A stretch of 64,000 nucleotides of DNA, taken from assembly GCA_028673005.1 (NCBI GenBank), contig CM054115.1, forward strand, positions 189,823,548 to 189,887,547. Reading direction: 5' to 3'. Shown in pieces: positions 34,655 through 44,863 of the stretch (the stretch's first letter is position 1; each line of letters starts with the position of its first letter). A program made the position numbers and the translations under genes. The notes under the pieces were generated by a model. It saw only the letters and a list, made by a program, of their open reading frames with translations. It ran no database searches and was not told the origin of the DNA. The DNA is from Tanypteryx hageni (Eukaryota; Arthropoda; Insecta; Odonata; Petaluridae).

Positions 34655-36560
34655 CTAATACTAGCGTAATTGCCCGTCAAATATAACGGGATTATGATAA
34701 AAGTATTCCAGATATATTTGATTTCGATATGAAAAATCAGTAAGATATGCTAAATGATGGGCCCCTTGTCAAAAATGAAGTAATTATAATAAACAAGTAG
34801 GAATGTAAACAGGTTTCCCGTGGTGCAGAAGTGTTTTCGTTGAATTCACCGTAGTATAATCGTATACTATTGTATTTGCTTTAAAATCAGAAAATTATTT
34901 TTTCTTATATTGTGGTAGCCCTGCTTTTTTATCCGTTCTTAACATATTCATCTCGTTTTCCCTTTCTATACTCGCCCTACATTCCGTTCAGCCGATACCT
35001 TCCAAATTCATAGTAACAGAAAATTTTTAACCTTGATATTGTGGTAGCCCTATTTATCGACCCGGTTGAAATATATTTTGATTATTTATTTATATGAAAA
35101 TTAAATATACTATATTTGGTTAAAATCCATTGGGTCAAATCTCTAGAAATACGCGTAAAGAAATATCATTTAACAATTTATTGTGGTAGCCCTGCTCTTT
35201 AGCTTTGCTTTAAACATTTTTATTTCAATACGGTATGTTGTACAAGTCTTATTTACAAAATTTAATTGAAATCCGTTCTGTCAATTCATTCCAACTCCTT
35301 GATTACTGAATGAGTTTAATTTGTAATTGTGGCACCCCTGTTTAGCTGAATCGGTTTAAATATATTAATACTAGTAGTTGGTGCTTGCATACTGCAAGCA
35401 TTTCATCTCACCTTGAAAAAACATTTATTTTTCAGACAGACATTTCATCATTACAAATATTCTTTTAATTCTAAAGATTTCAACTCCGCAGCGATTTTCG
35501 TTTTTCCCACATGTAAAAATAATAGTTTAAAACAATCCCCAAATATTGCAATTTTAAAACTTTTACACTTTCTCCATTATGGGGTACTAATGCTACACAT
35601 TTAAGCCAAATTTTAAAGTTGTAGCATTTCTAGAAGTAAAATAATATTTTTCTAATTGTTTAAATTTAAATAATTTTTAACGGCCGCCGCAATTCATGTA
35701 TGGTAAAATTGAAACGTTTATTTGTGCAAATTTACTACTCTGTAAATAATTTGAAAATTTCAGCTTCCTAGCTCATCCCGTAGTACCTAAACAGTTATCT
35801 ATTTGTTTAAACTTTAAGAATTTTTAACTGCCAAACAAATTAAAATATCAAAATTTGTACAATCTCTATTTCGTTTTTTTAAGAATTCTACTTATTAAAA
35901 AAATTTCAACTCCGTGGCACATTCGGAAATACATAAACCGTGAAAATTTGTTAAAACAATTGCGAATTTTTAGCGGCCGTATTGTTGCAATTTATCATGA
36001 TTTTCGTTTTTTCTAGTCGGTTTTGCACAAAATCCTACCTAATAAAAAAAATTCGAATCTCCAGCACATCTGGAAGTGCCTAAACATTAGTATCCTCCTA
36101 TATCCTTCTCCTCCTCTGTAAGAAACGTCTATATATAATGATGGTTGTATATATAATATGTGTATATTATAAGTATAAAATTTGGTTAAAATTTATGTGG
36201 ACAATTTAACACAAATTCGTGTAAAAAGAAATTTTATTATTTTTATTGTGGCAGCCCTGATTTCCATATCTACACTAAACATATTGATTTTGTTTTTCTA
36301 TGTTGCACACATCCTTTATACAACATTTCGCTGAAATCGGTTTGGCCAATTCCTTCCAAATTCACGATTACCTAAAAGTTAAACTTTGCAATTGTGGCAC
36401 CCCTGCTGAGTTGATCCGGTCCAAATATGCCATTTTGGTCATTAATTTATGTAAATATTCTGTACCAAATTTGGTTGAAATCGGTTCAGCCAATTCTTCC
36501 CTGATATATGCGGACGGACGGAAAAAACGAAGATAATAGTGCTTTTCACCAATGACGAAA
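34655..36560 (+). repeat. Composite repeat: TTGTGGYASCCCTG units around a hairpin core
   Basis: It starts with TACTAGCGTAATTGCCCGTC and holds units headed TTGTGGTAGCCCTG or TTGTGGCA.CCCTG at about 34910, 35039, 35181, 35327, 36246 and 36392 (spacing 128-147 bp except across the core). The core at 35370-36110 begins with hairpin TGCTTGCA-TAC-TGCAAGCA (35382-35400). The end carries TTTGGTTGAAATCGGTTCAG and GCGGACGGACGG. The class is unknown; it is reminiscent of Helentron-associated repeats. Confidence 0.65.
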
Positions 36561-36584
36561 AACACTAATAAATAATAATATTCC

Positions 36585-36835
36585 CTCCATCCCTCTTGCC
36601 GTCCCTCCCTCTGTCTCTCTCCGTCTCCCTCCCTTTCTCCATTTGCCTCTTTTGTCTCACCTTCCCCCTCTCTCATTCCCTCCTGTCACAATCCATAGCT
36701 CCTCTTTCACCGTCTCCTCCTTTAGCTCTTTCCTCCCGTCCTTTTCTAATTCTTCCCTTACTCTATGTACCTTCCATTCTATATCCCTTCCTATCTCCCT
36801 CAACACATCCCCCTCTCTCTTACTCTACATCTATA
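36585..36835. repeat. Polypyrimidine-rich tract
   Basis: C/T-rich on the + strand (CCCTCC, CTCTCC repeats); open frames here are compositional. Confidence 0.85.
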
Positions 36836-37145
36836 TAGTCGTTTAGATAAGCAAAAGAATCCAAACTAAATCCCAGTTCCATTAGGATTACGTATTTTCG
36901 CGAAAAATCCTACGATAACTTAAGGCAATCTATGCACTCTTATATATTACACGTATGCGGGTTGAGACAACAATTGAATCTCGAAGTTTAACAATGACGT
37001 GGTCAGTGGGGCAATATCCCATTTTAAAGAATATACCTGAAATTTCAGTCCTGTAGCATCTATAGGGGCAGAGATATTAAGTGAGAAAGATTTAAAAGAA
37101 ACATATATAAATAACAGAGTAAGTTAAATAAAGTCTGTAATAAAG

Positions 37146-37252
37146 ATGAGTGTCTGTCAAGAAAAAGAAAGAACTTAGTCACTTCCACAAATTTATTTTG
37201 CACGACCGGTTTCACTACGATCGTAGCATCATCATCATCATGAGTGTCTGTC
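37146..37252 (-). mobile_element. 81 bp retroelement tail with 13 bp target duplication
   Basis: ATGAGTGTCTGTC occurs at 37146-37158 and 37240-37252, flanking an 81 bp insert. On the minus strand the insert carries a GATGATG run, palindrome CTACGATCGTAG, GAAACCGGTCGTGC and AATAAA, the same TGANGA-hairpin-GAAA layout as the Penelope fragment at 9 kb. Confidence 0.65.
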
Positions 37253-37357
37253 TTACATGTATTCCGACACTGGGAGAGTCAGCGCAACCAAATTTTGCAT
37301 GGAATCCACTTGCACCCAGGAGAAGGGCTAAGGATTTTGTTTCTAATCCATAAGTCC

Positions 37358-37372
37358 CAAGTTCGATTCTAG
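37358..37372 (+). repeat. tRNA-like B-box motif of a SINE-like repeat
   Basis: AAGTTCGATTCTAGG followed by AGCTTTT, similar to the motif on the minus strand near 6.51 kb. The limits of the repeat cannot be drawn. Confidence 0.35.
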
Positions 37373-37399
37373 GAGCTTTTAATTTCCCCGTTACAATAG

Positions 37400-38270
37400 C
37401 ATGGGTTTGAATATAGGGTATGTTTCATTTGCATCTTAAAATGACTTATTTTCATCGAAGAAACTCGAGATTTGAATCAAAAAACGCCTAAAATAATACA
37501 TTTTTTATTCTGATACCGTCGATTTTCGATGAGCCATTAAATACGGATATTTGTTTTTAAGGCGACAATCCGACATTTTTCAGCTAAAAATTCCGGTCGC
37601 TCACGGCGGCGGCCGAATTCGACAATATTTGGTAACGTTCTGTAAATCATAAGAATAAAATTCTCTTTACTGACATGAAATATAGAATTTAACCGGGAAA
37701 CACCTTAATCTAGTAAATTATAAAATAACCCAAATTTGTACAAGTTTATTCCGGTGCTCAGTGTTTCAGTCTGCAATGAATCGCACGGGGCTATCGTATC
37801 ATTGGCCATTCATTGTAATTGTATTGGTGCATAGTAGCAAACGCAGCTGAATTACTATTGGTAGCAATATTGTCTGAAATTACGGCTTGATGAAAAGTCA
37901 CGCCAATTGCGCTAGTTTGATTGTTGGCAACGTGAGAATTCAAAATTCACACTTTCCTTACCTCATTTCACAAGATGTTCAACTGGCTTATTTTAAGAAG
38001 TGACTGTAAGCAGTTAGCGTCTTGTCATTTTTTGCGATACCAGTCAAGAATAAATAACTTCCGCCCGGAGTTTTTTATTTCTCTTAATGTTGTCAAATTA
38101 AACGTGAATGGTTTGGCTTCTTTGTCAGCGTGGCGTTGAAATAGCACCTACATCGTGCCTGCGGCTATAACAGGGAAAGAAATTGGGTGTACTCGAAATA
38201 ATTGTTTTTAAGACTCTTGTCGGCCCCCCTCATCCTTTGGGCAACTGTTCTCGCCCCTTGACGTCATAAT
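37400..38270 (+). other. ena: ena intron 1, nothing recognised
   Basis: CpG-containing intronic DNA without supported features. Confidence 0.4.
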
Positions 38271-38284
38271 GGAGCCCCACGTGG

Positions 38285-38835
38285 CTCTCTTCCCCCTTCC
38301 TCCTTACCCCTTCCTCCTTACCCCTTCCTCCTTAGCCCTCCTTCCCCCTTCCTCCCCATCCCCCCTTCCCCCTCTCCCCTTCCTCCCCCTTCCCTCCTCC
38401 CCCTCCCCCTTTCTCCTCCATTCCTCCCCTTTCCTCCTTCCTCATCCCCCTTCCCCCTCCATTCCTCCTCCCTCCCAAGTCCTCTTCCCCTCCCTCTTTC
38501 TCCCCCTTCCATCTTCCCCCTTCCTCATCCCCCCTTCCTCATCCCCCCTTCCTCATCCCCCCTTCCTCATCCCCCCTTCCTCATCCCCCCTTCCTCATCC
38601 CCCCTTCCTCATCCCCCCCTTCCTCATCCCCCCTTCCTCATCCCCCTTCCTCTCCCCAGTCCTTCCCCTTCCTTCCCCATTCCTCCTCCCCCCTTCCTTC
38701 TCCTCCCCCTCCCTTCATCCTCTCCTCCCTTCATCCTCTCATCCCTTCATCCTCTCCTCCCTCCATCCTCTCCTCCCTTCATCCTCTCCTCCCTTCATTC
38801 TCCTCCTCCCTTCCTCCTCCTCCCCCTTTCTCCAC
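38285..38835. repeat. C-rich polypyrimidine array
   Basis: Contains about nine copies of a 14 bp unit TTCCTCATCCCCCC (38520-38647) and a ~16 bp unit CATCCTCTCCTCCCTT (38715-38815). Pyrimidine on the + strand. The 261-codon frame across it is compositional. Confidence 0.95.
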
Positions 38836-41075
38836 AGCCATCTTCCATACGGCAAGAGGAACGTAACCCTCTACGCTTGGAGGCCGAAGAGAGGAGAATA
38901 CGCTCGTCCCTGGCGGATTGAGGTGCGATCTCAGATCGAATCTAATCGTCCACATTTTTTCGCTTCTCATTTTCTTCATAAAGCATCGCGTAAACATTTA
39001 TCGATAGAATTAACAATCGCTAAAACAATTAGTTTCCAAATGGGCGTGGCGTAAATATGTGACGTTCGTTTGAATTCGTTACGAATCATATATATCCTAT
39101 TTTACGCTAAAATAGTTATTGAAATGAACTTCTCACGTTCTGCCTAGCCGTAGAAGATTTTTTTGCTGGTGAATTGTAATGTAATACGTAACCTTGGTTG
39201 CTGAATAGGAATCTTCTTCGATTCGCCCTATACTCCTTGGGCGATAAATGATGTTTGCGTGGTTTTCTTCCTCAAATTATCCATTCCAATTCTTTAATAA
39301 CTCATGTCAACAAAATATAATTTTCACAGATTGTTAATTGTTAATTTAATCGAAGTGTTTTGCAGTTTACAAGTTAAATCAAATATTTAAATCTTTGATT
39401 TTGCAACTTTATCCTCGCTTGTGCTGGTTAAAAAATTGAGTAAATATTCACTGCTTCAATTTTTTGGAATTTAAAACGCGTTCGAAACCTGTGAGCGTAT
39501 TTTTTTACCAATCTTTTATCCTCTTACGGTGCAAGAGAGAAATCTACGAATCCTGGAAGCGTCGTTCTGGCGAACAGCAGATTGCGCGTTTGTTTATCCT
39601 TAGTCACACACACGGCGTGCGTGGAGGAGATTAAAATAAGGTTTTGTTGGTGGGGGTGGGAGGCGGGTGATCGCCGGTGGCCATGTGGCCTCCCTTTCGT
39701 CAAGGGAGGAGAAGAGCGGGTAGGAGCGGATAACATGTTCGGAGGAGCACAGGAAGAGAGGTGGAAGAATCGGAATTATTCACTCTGCATGTTTACTTGA
39801 TCAGACTTGCAAAATATTTCGATTAGTCAGTTTTTAGTTTTTACCGATTCAGACATTTTCCGATTCTAAATAATGTTATGAAAGATATGTGCCTTTTTTC
39901 TAATAAAATATAATTGTTGCTGGAAAATTATAACAAAATAATGTGAACTTTTTACGGTTGTGTACTTTTGAGCTCCAAATACGTTAACATTTCATAGATT
40001 CACAGATTCGTTCGCAATGTGTTTCGGTAGATTATCTTTCATGCTCTTTTTATCAATTTCACTCTATCTTTTCTCTTGAATTAAGCGTGTTTATTTAAAT
40101 GATTTTACTCCCTCGATATTTCCGTGACCTAATCACATATAGATGAATTTTAGAGATTAACGAAGCTGAAGTTTCGCGAATTTGGTAGCGAATCATTTGA
40201 TCTTTATGGAATTATAATAGTCCTACGCCTATGCTAACTGCATTCGGCAACGATACTTTTGTACCAAACCAATGTCTAGGCTAAGATTACCATTCTTATG
40301 CGATGTATTTTAATAGAATGATAATTCAATATTAATTTTACATTTTCAGGCACGTGACACTCGGCTTTGACTCTCGAAATGGATTGCGTGCTTGGGTGTG
40401 GTCTAAACTGGGCACGTAAATTGAGTCTCGTGTTAATTAAGTTTTCTGGGATAATTAATTCATGTTTTTTCAGAATTTAAAAGTTACAGATTAATCGTGA
40501 TAGAAAAAATGTTAGGTGTTAATTAGACCTAAATATTATAGCCTAACTTCTTAAATAACTGATATAATATTTGAATTGACAGAAATAATTGTAATAAAAA
40601 TTCGATGCAAAATCACTAAAATAATTCTTAATGTCTTCTGAGGGAATCGTTTCCAGCAATAAGTATAGATTTTCGAGTTTTCATTTGGTCTTCTATGTCA
40701 TTGTCCATATAAACTAAAATAATAAATAGTGTATCAGGTCTTTTATTAATTTCAGAAAATATGCAATTCCTTTCTTGCATCTATCTTACGAGTAGTTTTA
40801 TTAACCGACCGAAAAGTCTATACTGATGGATAATGCACATGTAAAAATGTTCTCCTGAAATTCGGTAATCCCTTCCATCCGGCCTCCCGATATTTTTACG
40901 GAGTTGTGAACTTCAGTGGAATCCTTTCCAAAATTGCGCAGTCGCAAAGTATTTTCGAAAAATATTCATCCTTATCCCTGAAAATTTTAACGATTAGTTT
41001 TCTTCTTATTGTGAAAACTCATTGAAGTTGAGTTGCTTCACTAACTAACTAATAACTCGGCGGTTTAGCTTTCTC
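38836..41075 (+). other. ena: ena intron 1, nothing recognised
   Basis: Intronic DNA without exon or transposon signatures. Confidence 0.4.
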
Positions 41076-41240
41076 CCCCTTCCTATTCTTATTTCTCTCC
41101 CCCACTGTATCCCTCCTTATCTCCTACTCCCCACCTCTACTACACTCCTACACCTACTTTCCTCCCCTTTTGCCCTTCCTCTACACCTACTCCCCCTTTT
41201 CCCTTCCTCCGACTTCTACTCCCCTCCCCTATTTCCCTAT
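41076..41240. repeat. Polypyrimidine-rich tract
   Basis: C/T-rich on the + strand with irregular CTCCCC and CTACTCC repeats. Confidence 0.8.
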
Positions 41241-41845
41241 CCTCACCCTTTCGCGCGCCTGGACCCTCGCGGAGAAAGTGCCACATGATATTGGCCATTC
41301 CAATTAAACTGTCTGTGGACCGGTTCTCCGTTTTCCATTCGAGGCGCCGAACACATTCCTTTGCCTCTCCGAATCCTTCGTCATCTACTCGACGATTTCT
41401 CCATAACCGTATCCGCATTTCCAGAATTGAATTTTTGTCGTTTCAGAAGCGTTCGGTATCTTTGACGTGACCATTCGATCGCCAGAAGAGCATCGAAAGA
41501 CGAATTCCATATTTGAACGTAGAAAATTTTCTAATTCTCTTAAGCAACGGAGGTACGAAGTTATTGAATCATTGTCGTTTTCTTCCTGACGATAATGTTG
41601 TGTCGTTCCTCCGCGATGAAAATTAACCGCAGTTATTTCCGAGTTTTTTTGCGCCATGTGGATAAAGACCGATCATGGTGGTTTTTGATGTTGTATTTTT
41701 TTGTAAAGTCACCCTAGCGCGAATCTCGTAGGAAAACCGTCCAAAGCCATTTGCGTGTCGGGCGATTTTGTCAGTCGTCACCTTCACCGACTCACCCAAT
41801 TTCGCTGCTCCAAGGAAGTGTAACCTCGATAGAATGAGTACGGTA

Positions 41846-42005
41846 TACAAGGAGAACTTCATTATACCGAGCGAAAACGCCGTGACTGTCAGTTTCTTAA
41901 TGTTACATATACGGAATCTAATTTTCGGATATTACGAGTACTCGTTAGAACGAGCGTTTTTATGAATTTTATAAATTCTCGCTGTACCGAGGTTTCATCT
42001 GTATT
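41846..42005. mobile_element. Possible small Tigger/pogo-like MITE
   Basis: The right end, inverted, reads TACAGATGAAACCTCGGTAC, a pogo/Tigger-like terminus. The left end near 41846 (TACAAGGAGAACTTCATTAT) is only loosely similar. Confidence 0.35.
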
Positions 42006-42430
42006 CCCCTAGACTGGCCAACTCTTCTTTAGCATGATCGTTGTCACCCGTAACTTTTTCCGATGTTTCTTATTTACTCTGAAGCGTCATTTCAGTGTTT
42101 TTAACATCTACCAATACTTGATTGGGTGGCATCGGAATAGAATGGTATTTTTCAAGGCCCTTTTAACGTCTTCGAGTAATGAATCATTGCTTGTTTCGAC
42201 ATCAGTAGATGATCTAAGCCAGTGGTTCTCAGGTAGATCTACCTTGCGACCCCCCTACGTGCGGATGTTCGGTCGCTGCGACCTCCCCCTCCCCCAATGA
42301 TTTTTTGTGATGCATAAAAACGGATTTCTCCAAAAATGGGAATTTATGATAATAAGCTAAAATTTTACCTCTGAAATCACTTTATTTATATTTATGCGTA
42401 TAGATACATTTTTAGATGTTTGTCATTAAT

Positions 42431-42811
42431 TTCACATTCATTCATTCGTGTTCTGTCTTGCGACAGGTCCTACCAATTAATTAATTGATTGGTTTTGACT
42501 AGGGAATATACATACACGGTGTGGTGGTTTCCCGTTGCCTTCCACACCGGACACACACACAGAAGGGAGGAGGGAAACCCGGTGCCGGCATTTACCTGCT
42601 CTTACGAAGAACACCAGGGGGGCCAATGGCTTAACGTCCCTTCCGAAGGACGGAACAGCTGAATTTGCGCGCTCTCCTCAAACCACGCAAACAGGGGGCC
42701 TTGTGACCTTGAGAATAATCCTACTCGCGCAGGATTCGTACCCGATGACTTTTTCAAGCATCGGGCGAGTAGCAGCCAGCGTCCTAACCACTACACCACT
42801 GGCACACATAT
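42431..42811 (-). mobile_element. tRNA-derived SINE with RTE-like 3' stem-loop, CpG-preserved
   Basis: On the minus strand it begins GTGCCAGTGGTGTAGTGGTT, has B-box-like GGTACGAATCC, and the same body as the 7.4 kb copy. It then continues into GGGAAACCACCACAC and ends GGACCTGTCGCAAGACAG, AACAC and (GAAT)n. The 3' stem-loop CTGTC-GCAA-GACAG resembles that of the RTE copies. CpGs are largely intact. Confidence 0.85.
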
Positions 42812-42844
42812 CTACTTGTTATTTATTACATTGGAATAACACAT

Positions 42845-43325
42845 ACAGGGTATCCGAGAAGTCACCGTACCCCTGATTTACTTTCGTGATATATTCGTTA
42901 CATTCTCTGACGTGTACTCGTATTTTATGAATCCGGCGGCTCCATCATATTCGACACAGATTGATGCATTGCATGTCCTTCGTGACATCTTCCACTGCAT
43001 TTGTGGTGTTACAGAAATGTTGTTGTTTGGTCCTAAGAAAGTCCTCATTACACGTTGAAGATGGAAAACAACCCAGCACACGTGATGTTGTGGGCAGGTA
43101 TAACTACCAGTCATGTCATTGCCCCATATTTCTTTGACGGACCTGTCAACGGTGCATCATATCTGGAAATTTTGAAGAATTATCTTATACCAGAGCTGAC
43201 CAACAGAGGAATCATGGGATAGGTGTGGTTCACCAAGATGGCATGCCAGCCCATATCGTGCTAAATGTTTGCAATTTCCTCAATGAAGCATTTATTCTGA
43301 AGATTCCAACTGTCAATCAAACATA
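42845..43325 (+). pseudogene. Tc1/mariner superfamily transposase relic
   Basis: The left end ACAGGGTATCCGAGAAGTCA resembles an IS630/Tc1/mariner terminus. Further in, the + strand encodes VMWAGITTSHVIAPYFFDGP, then NGASYLEILKNYLIPEL and, after a frameshift, VHQDGMPAHIVLNVCNFLNE. This is the DDE region with the second Asp in the QDG(x)PAH motif. Stops and a frameshift show it is dead, and the N-terminal DNA-binding part is missing. Confidence 0.75.
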
Positions 43326-43559
43326 AAACATACTTATGAACTATAAATTAAAATTGAAGGATTGAGAGAATTAGGAAAAAATCAGTTGGCATAGCGAAGA
43401 CTGCTCGCGATCCCTGCAAAACTGTCTCGCGACCCCCCTTGGGGGTCACAACCTTACGTTTGAGAACCACTGATATAAGCAACTCCTGCAGCCACAAAAC
43501 GGGTGTTTGAAAGAAATGCGCATTTCAATTTTAAATTAACCTTTCATCTAACATAGAGA

Positions 43560-44760
43560 AACATGTTTCTAATAAGCTTTAAATGTCAGACTTGGCAAGT
43601 TGACGAGTCAACCGATATTAGCGGAAAAGCACAACTATTAGCATTTGTTCGCTTCATTCATGAAAATGAAATAATTAGTCAATTTTGCTGCAGAGAACAC
43701 AAGAAATCAAGATATATTCGATATTTTGACTTCCTACTTAGAACGTTTGGAAATTTCATGGAAGTCATGTGCAGGAATTTGTACCGTCAGTGCTCCATCC
43801 ATGTTGGGATCTGTCAAAGGCTTCGTCTCACTTGTAAAACAACAGAATCCAACTACAATAAGTATCCATTGTTTTTTGCTTGGGGAAGCCGTTGCTGGAA
43901 AGACATTACGAGTTGACTTGAATTCCGTATTAGACCAAGTTGTCAGAATGGTTAATTTTGTGAAATCAAGACCTCTAAAGACCCCCATCTTCAAATGGCT
44001 TTGTAATGCTATGGATTCATGCTACGGATGTTTAGTTTTACACAGAAATAAGATGGCTGTCAAGAGAAAGAGTGTTGGTTCGTGTATATGAAGATAGAAG
44101 AGATATTTTTTGAAACAGAGGGAAAAAGTGATTTTTGTGAATATCTTAGCCGTGAACTTTGGTGCGCCAAATTAGCATATTTGGCAGAAATATTTAGGTA
44201 TCTGAATAGTGTGAACACAAGCATGCAGGGGCAGAATGAAAACATCCTGAATTCTTCGGATAAGCTACTGGCATTGCAGAGAAAAATAGACATCTGGAAA
44301 AGAGAGCTAGGAAGGTAATCTTGAAATGTTTCCTCTGATTCCTTAAACCCATACGAAAGAAATTGTTGCTCTCATGGTGGAGCATTTAGCAACTCTAGAG
44401 CACAATATCCAGCATTACTTTCCATCTTTGACTACAGAGAAATACGAATGGGTAAGGAACCCAACCAGTGACAACTGACTTATGTGTTTTTGCTCTCTCC
44501 GAAGAAGAAGAGTTAGCTTCTCTTTCAACTGATCGCACTCTGTAAATCAAGCATGCCGAATTGTCTCTGGATATGTTCTGGATTTCTGGTAGAAAAGAAT
44601 ATTCAGAAATTGCTTCGGCAGTTTTGATGCAGTTGTCGACATTCTATCGGTGTGAGTTGGGCTTCTCGACATTTACAAACATTAAATGCAGAAAAAGGGA
44701 ATGGCTAAACTGTGTTGAAGATGAAATGAGAGTCTTCTTATAACGGATCTGTCCAAGTAT
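43560..44760 (+). pseudogene. hAT transposase relic (ZBED5/SCAND3-like)
   Basis: Broken frames on the + strand show the hAT catalytic region: VDESTDISGKAQLLAFVRF, then SYLERLEISWKSCAGICT, SMLGSVKGFVSLVKQQNPTT, VLDQVVRMVNFVKSRPLK, and later ELWCAKLAYLAEIFRYLN with SMQGQNENIL. These match the domesticated-type hAT transposases annotated as SCAND3 or ZBED5. Several frameshifts and stops separate the blocks, so it cannot be active. The N-terminal BED zinc finger is not seen. A matching hAT right end lies at 46.86-46.92 kb, beyond a younger RTE insertion, so the original element was probably split by it. Confidence 0.8.
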
Positions 44761-44863
44761 CAATGCAATCATTAGAAAATGCCAAGCTCAAGTGTCACAT
44801 TAGGTGAGATTTTAAAATAGATTTTTTAACAAAACTTCATCATTTGTTCTGTTTTACGATCAT

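Larger units (their letters stand above)
42220..43472. mobile_element. hAT element carrying nested SINE and mariner relics
   Basis: Ends CAGTGGTTCTCA and TGAGAACCACTG are perfect 12 bp inverted repeats, flanked by atctaagc (42212-42219) and atataagc (43473-43480), seven of eight identical. Near the ends are TTGCGACCCCCC and GGGGGTCACAACC, the usual subterminal sequence of ZBED/SCAND3-type hATs. The interior is interrupted by a SINE and a Tc1/mariner relic. Confidence 0.85.

Noticed and set aside
34655..36560. CRISPR-like or satellite array
   Set aside because: Units are irregular in length and diverged, with an unrelated core, in a eukaryotic intron; neither CRISPR nor a regular satellite.
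38269..39054. 261-codon Pro/Ser-rich ORF
   Set aside because: Runs through the C/T minisatellite; compositional, not a gene.
42535..42876. 113-codon ORF on the + strand
   Set aside because: Antisense reading of the tRNA-SINE.
43726..44091. 121-codon ORF as a host ZBED-type gene
   Set aside because: Frameshifted pieces of a hAT transposase between hAT termini; a domesticated gene would be intact.
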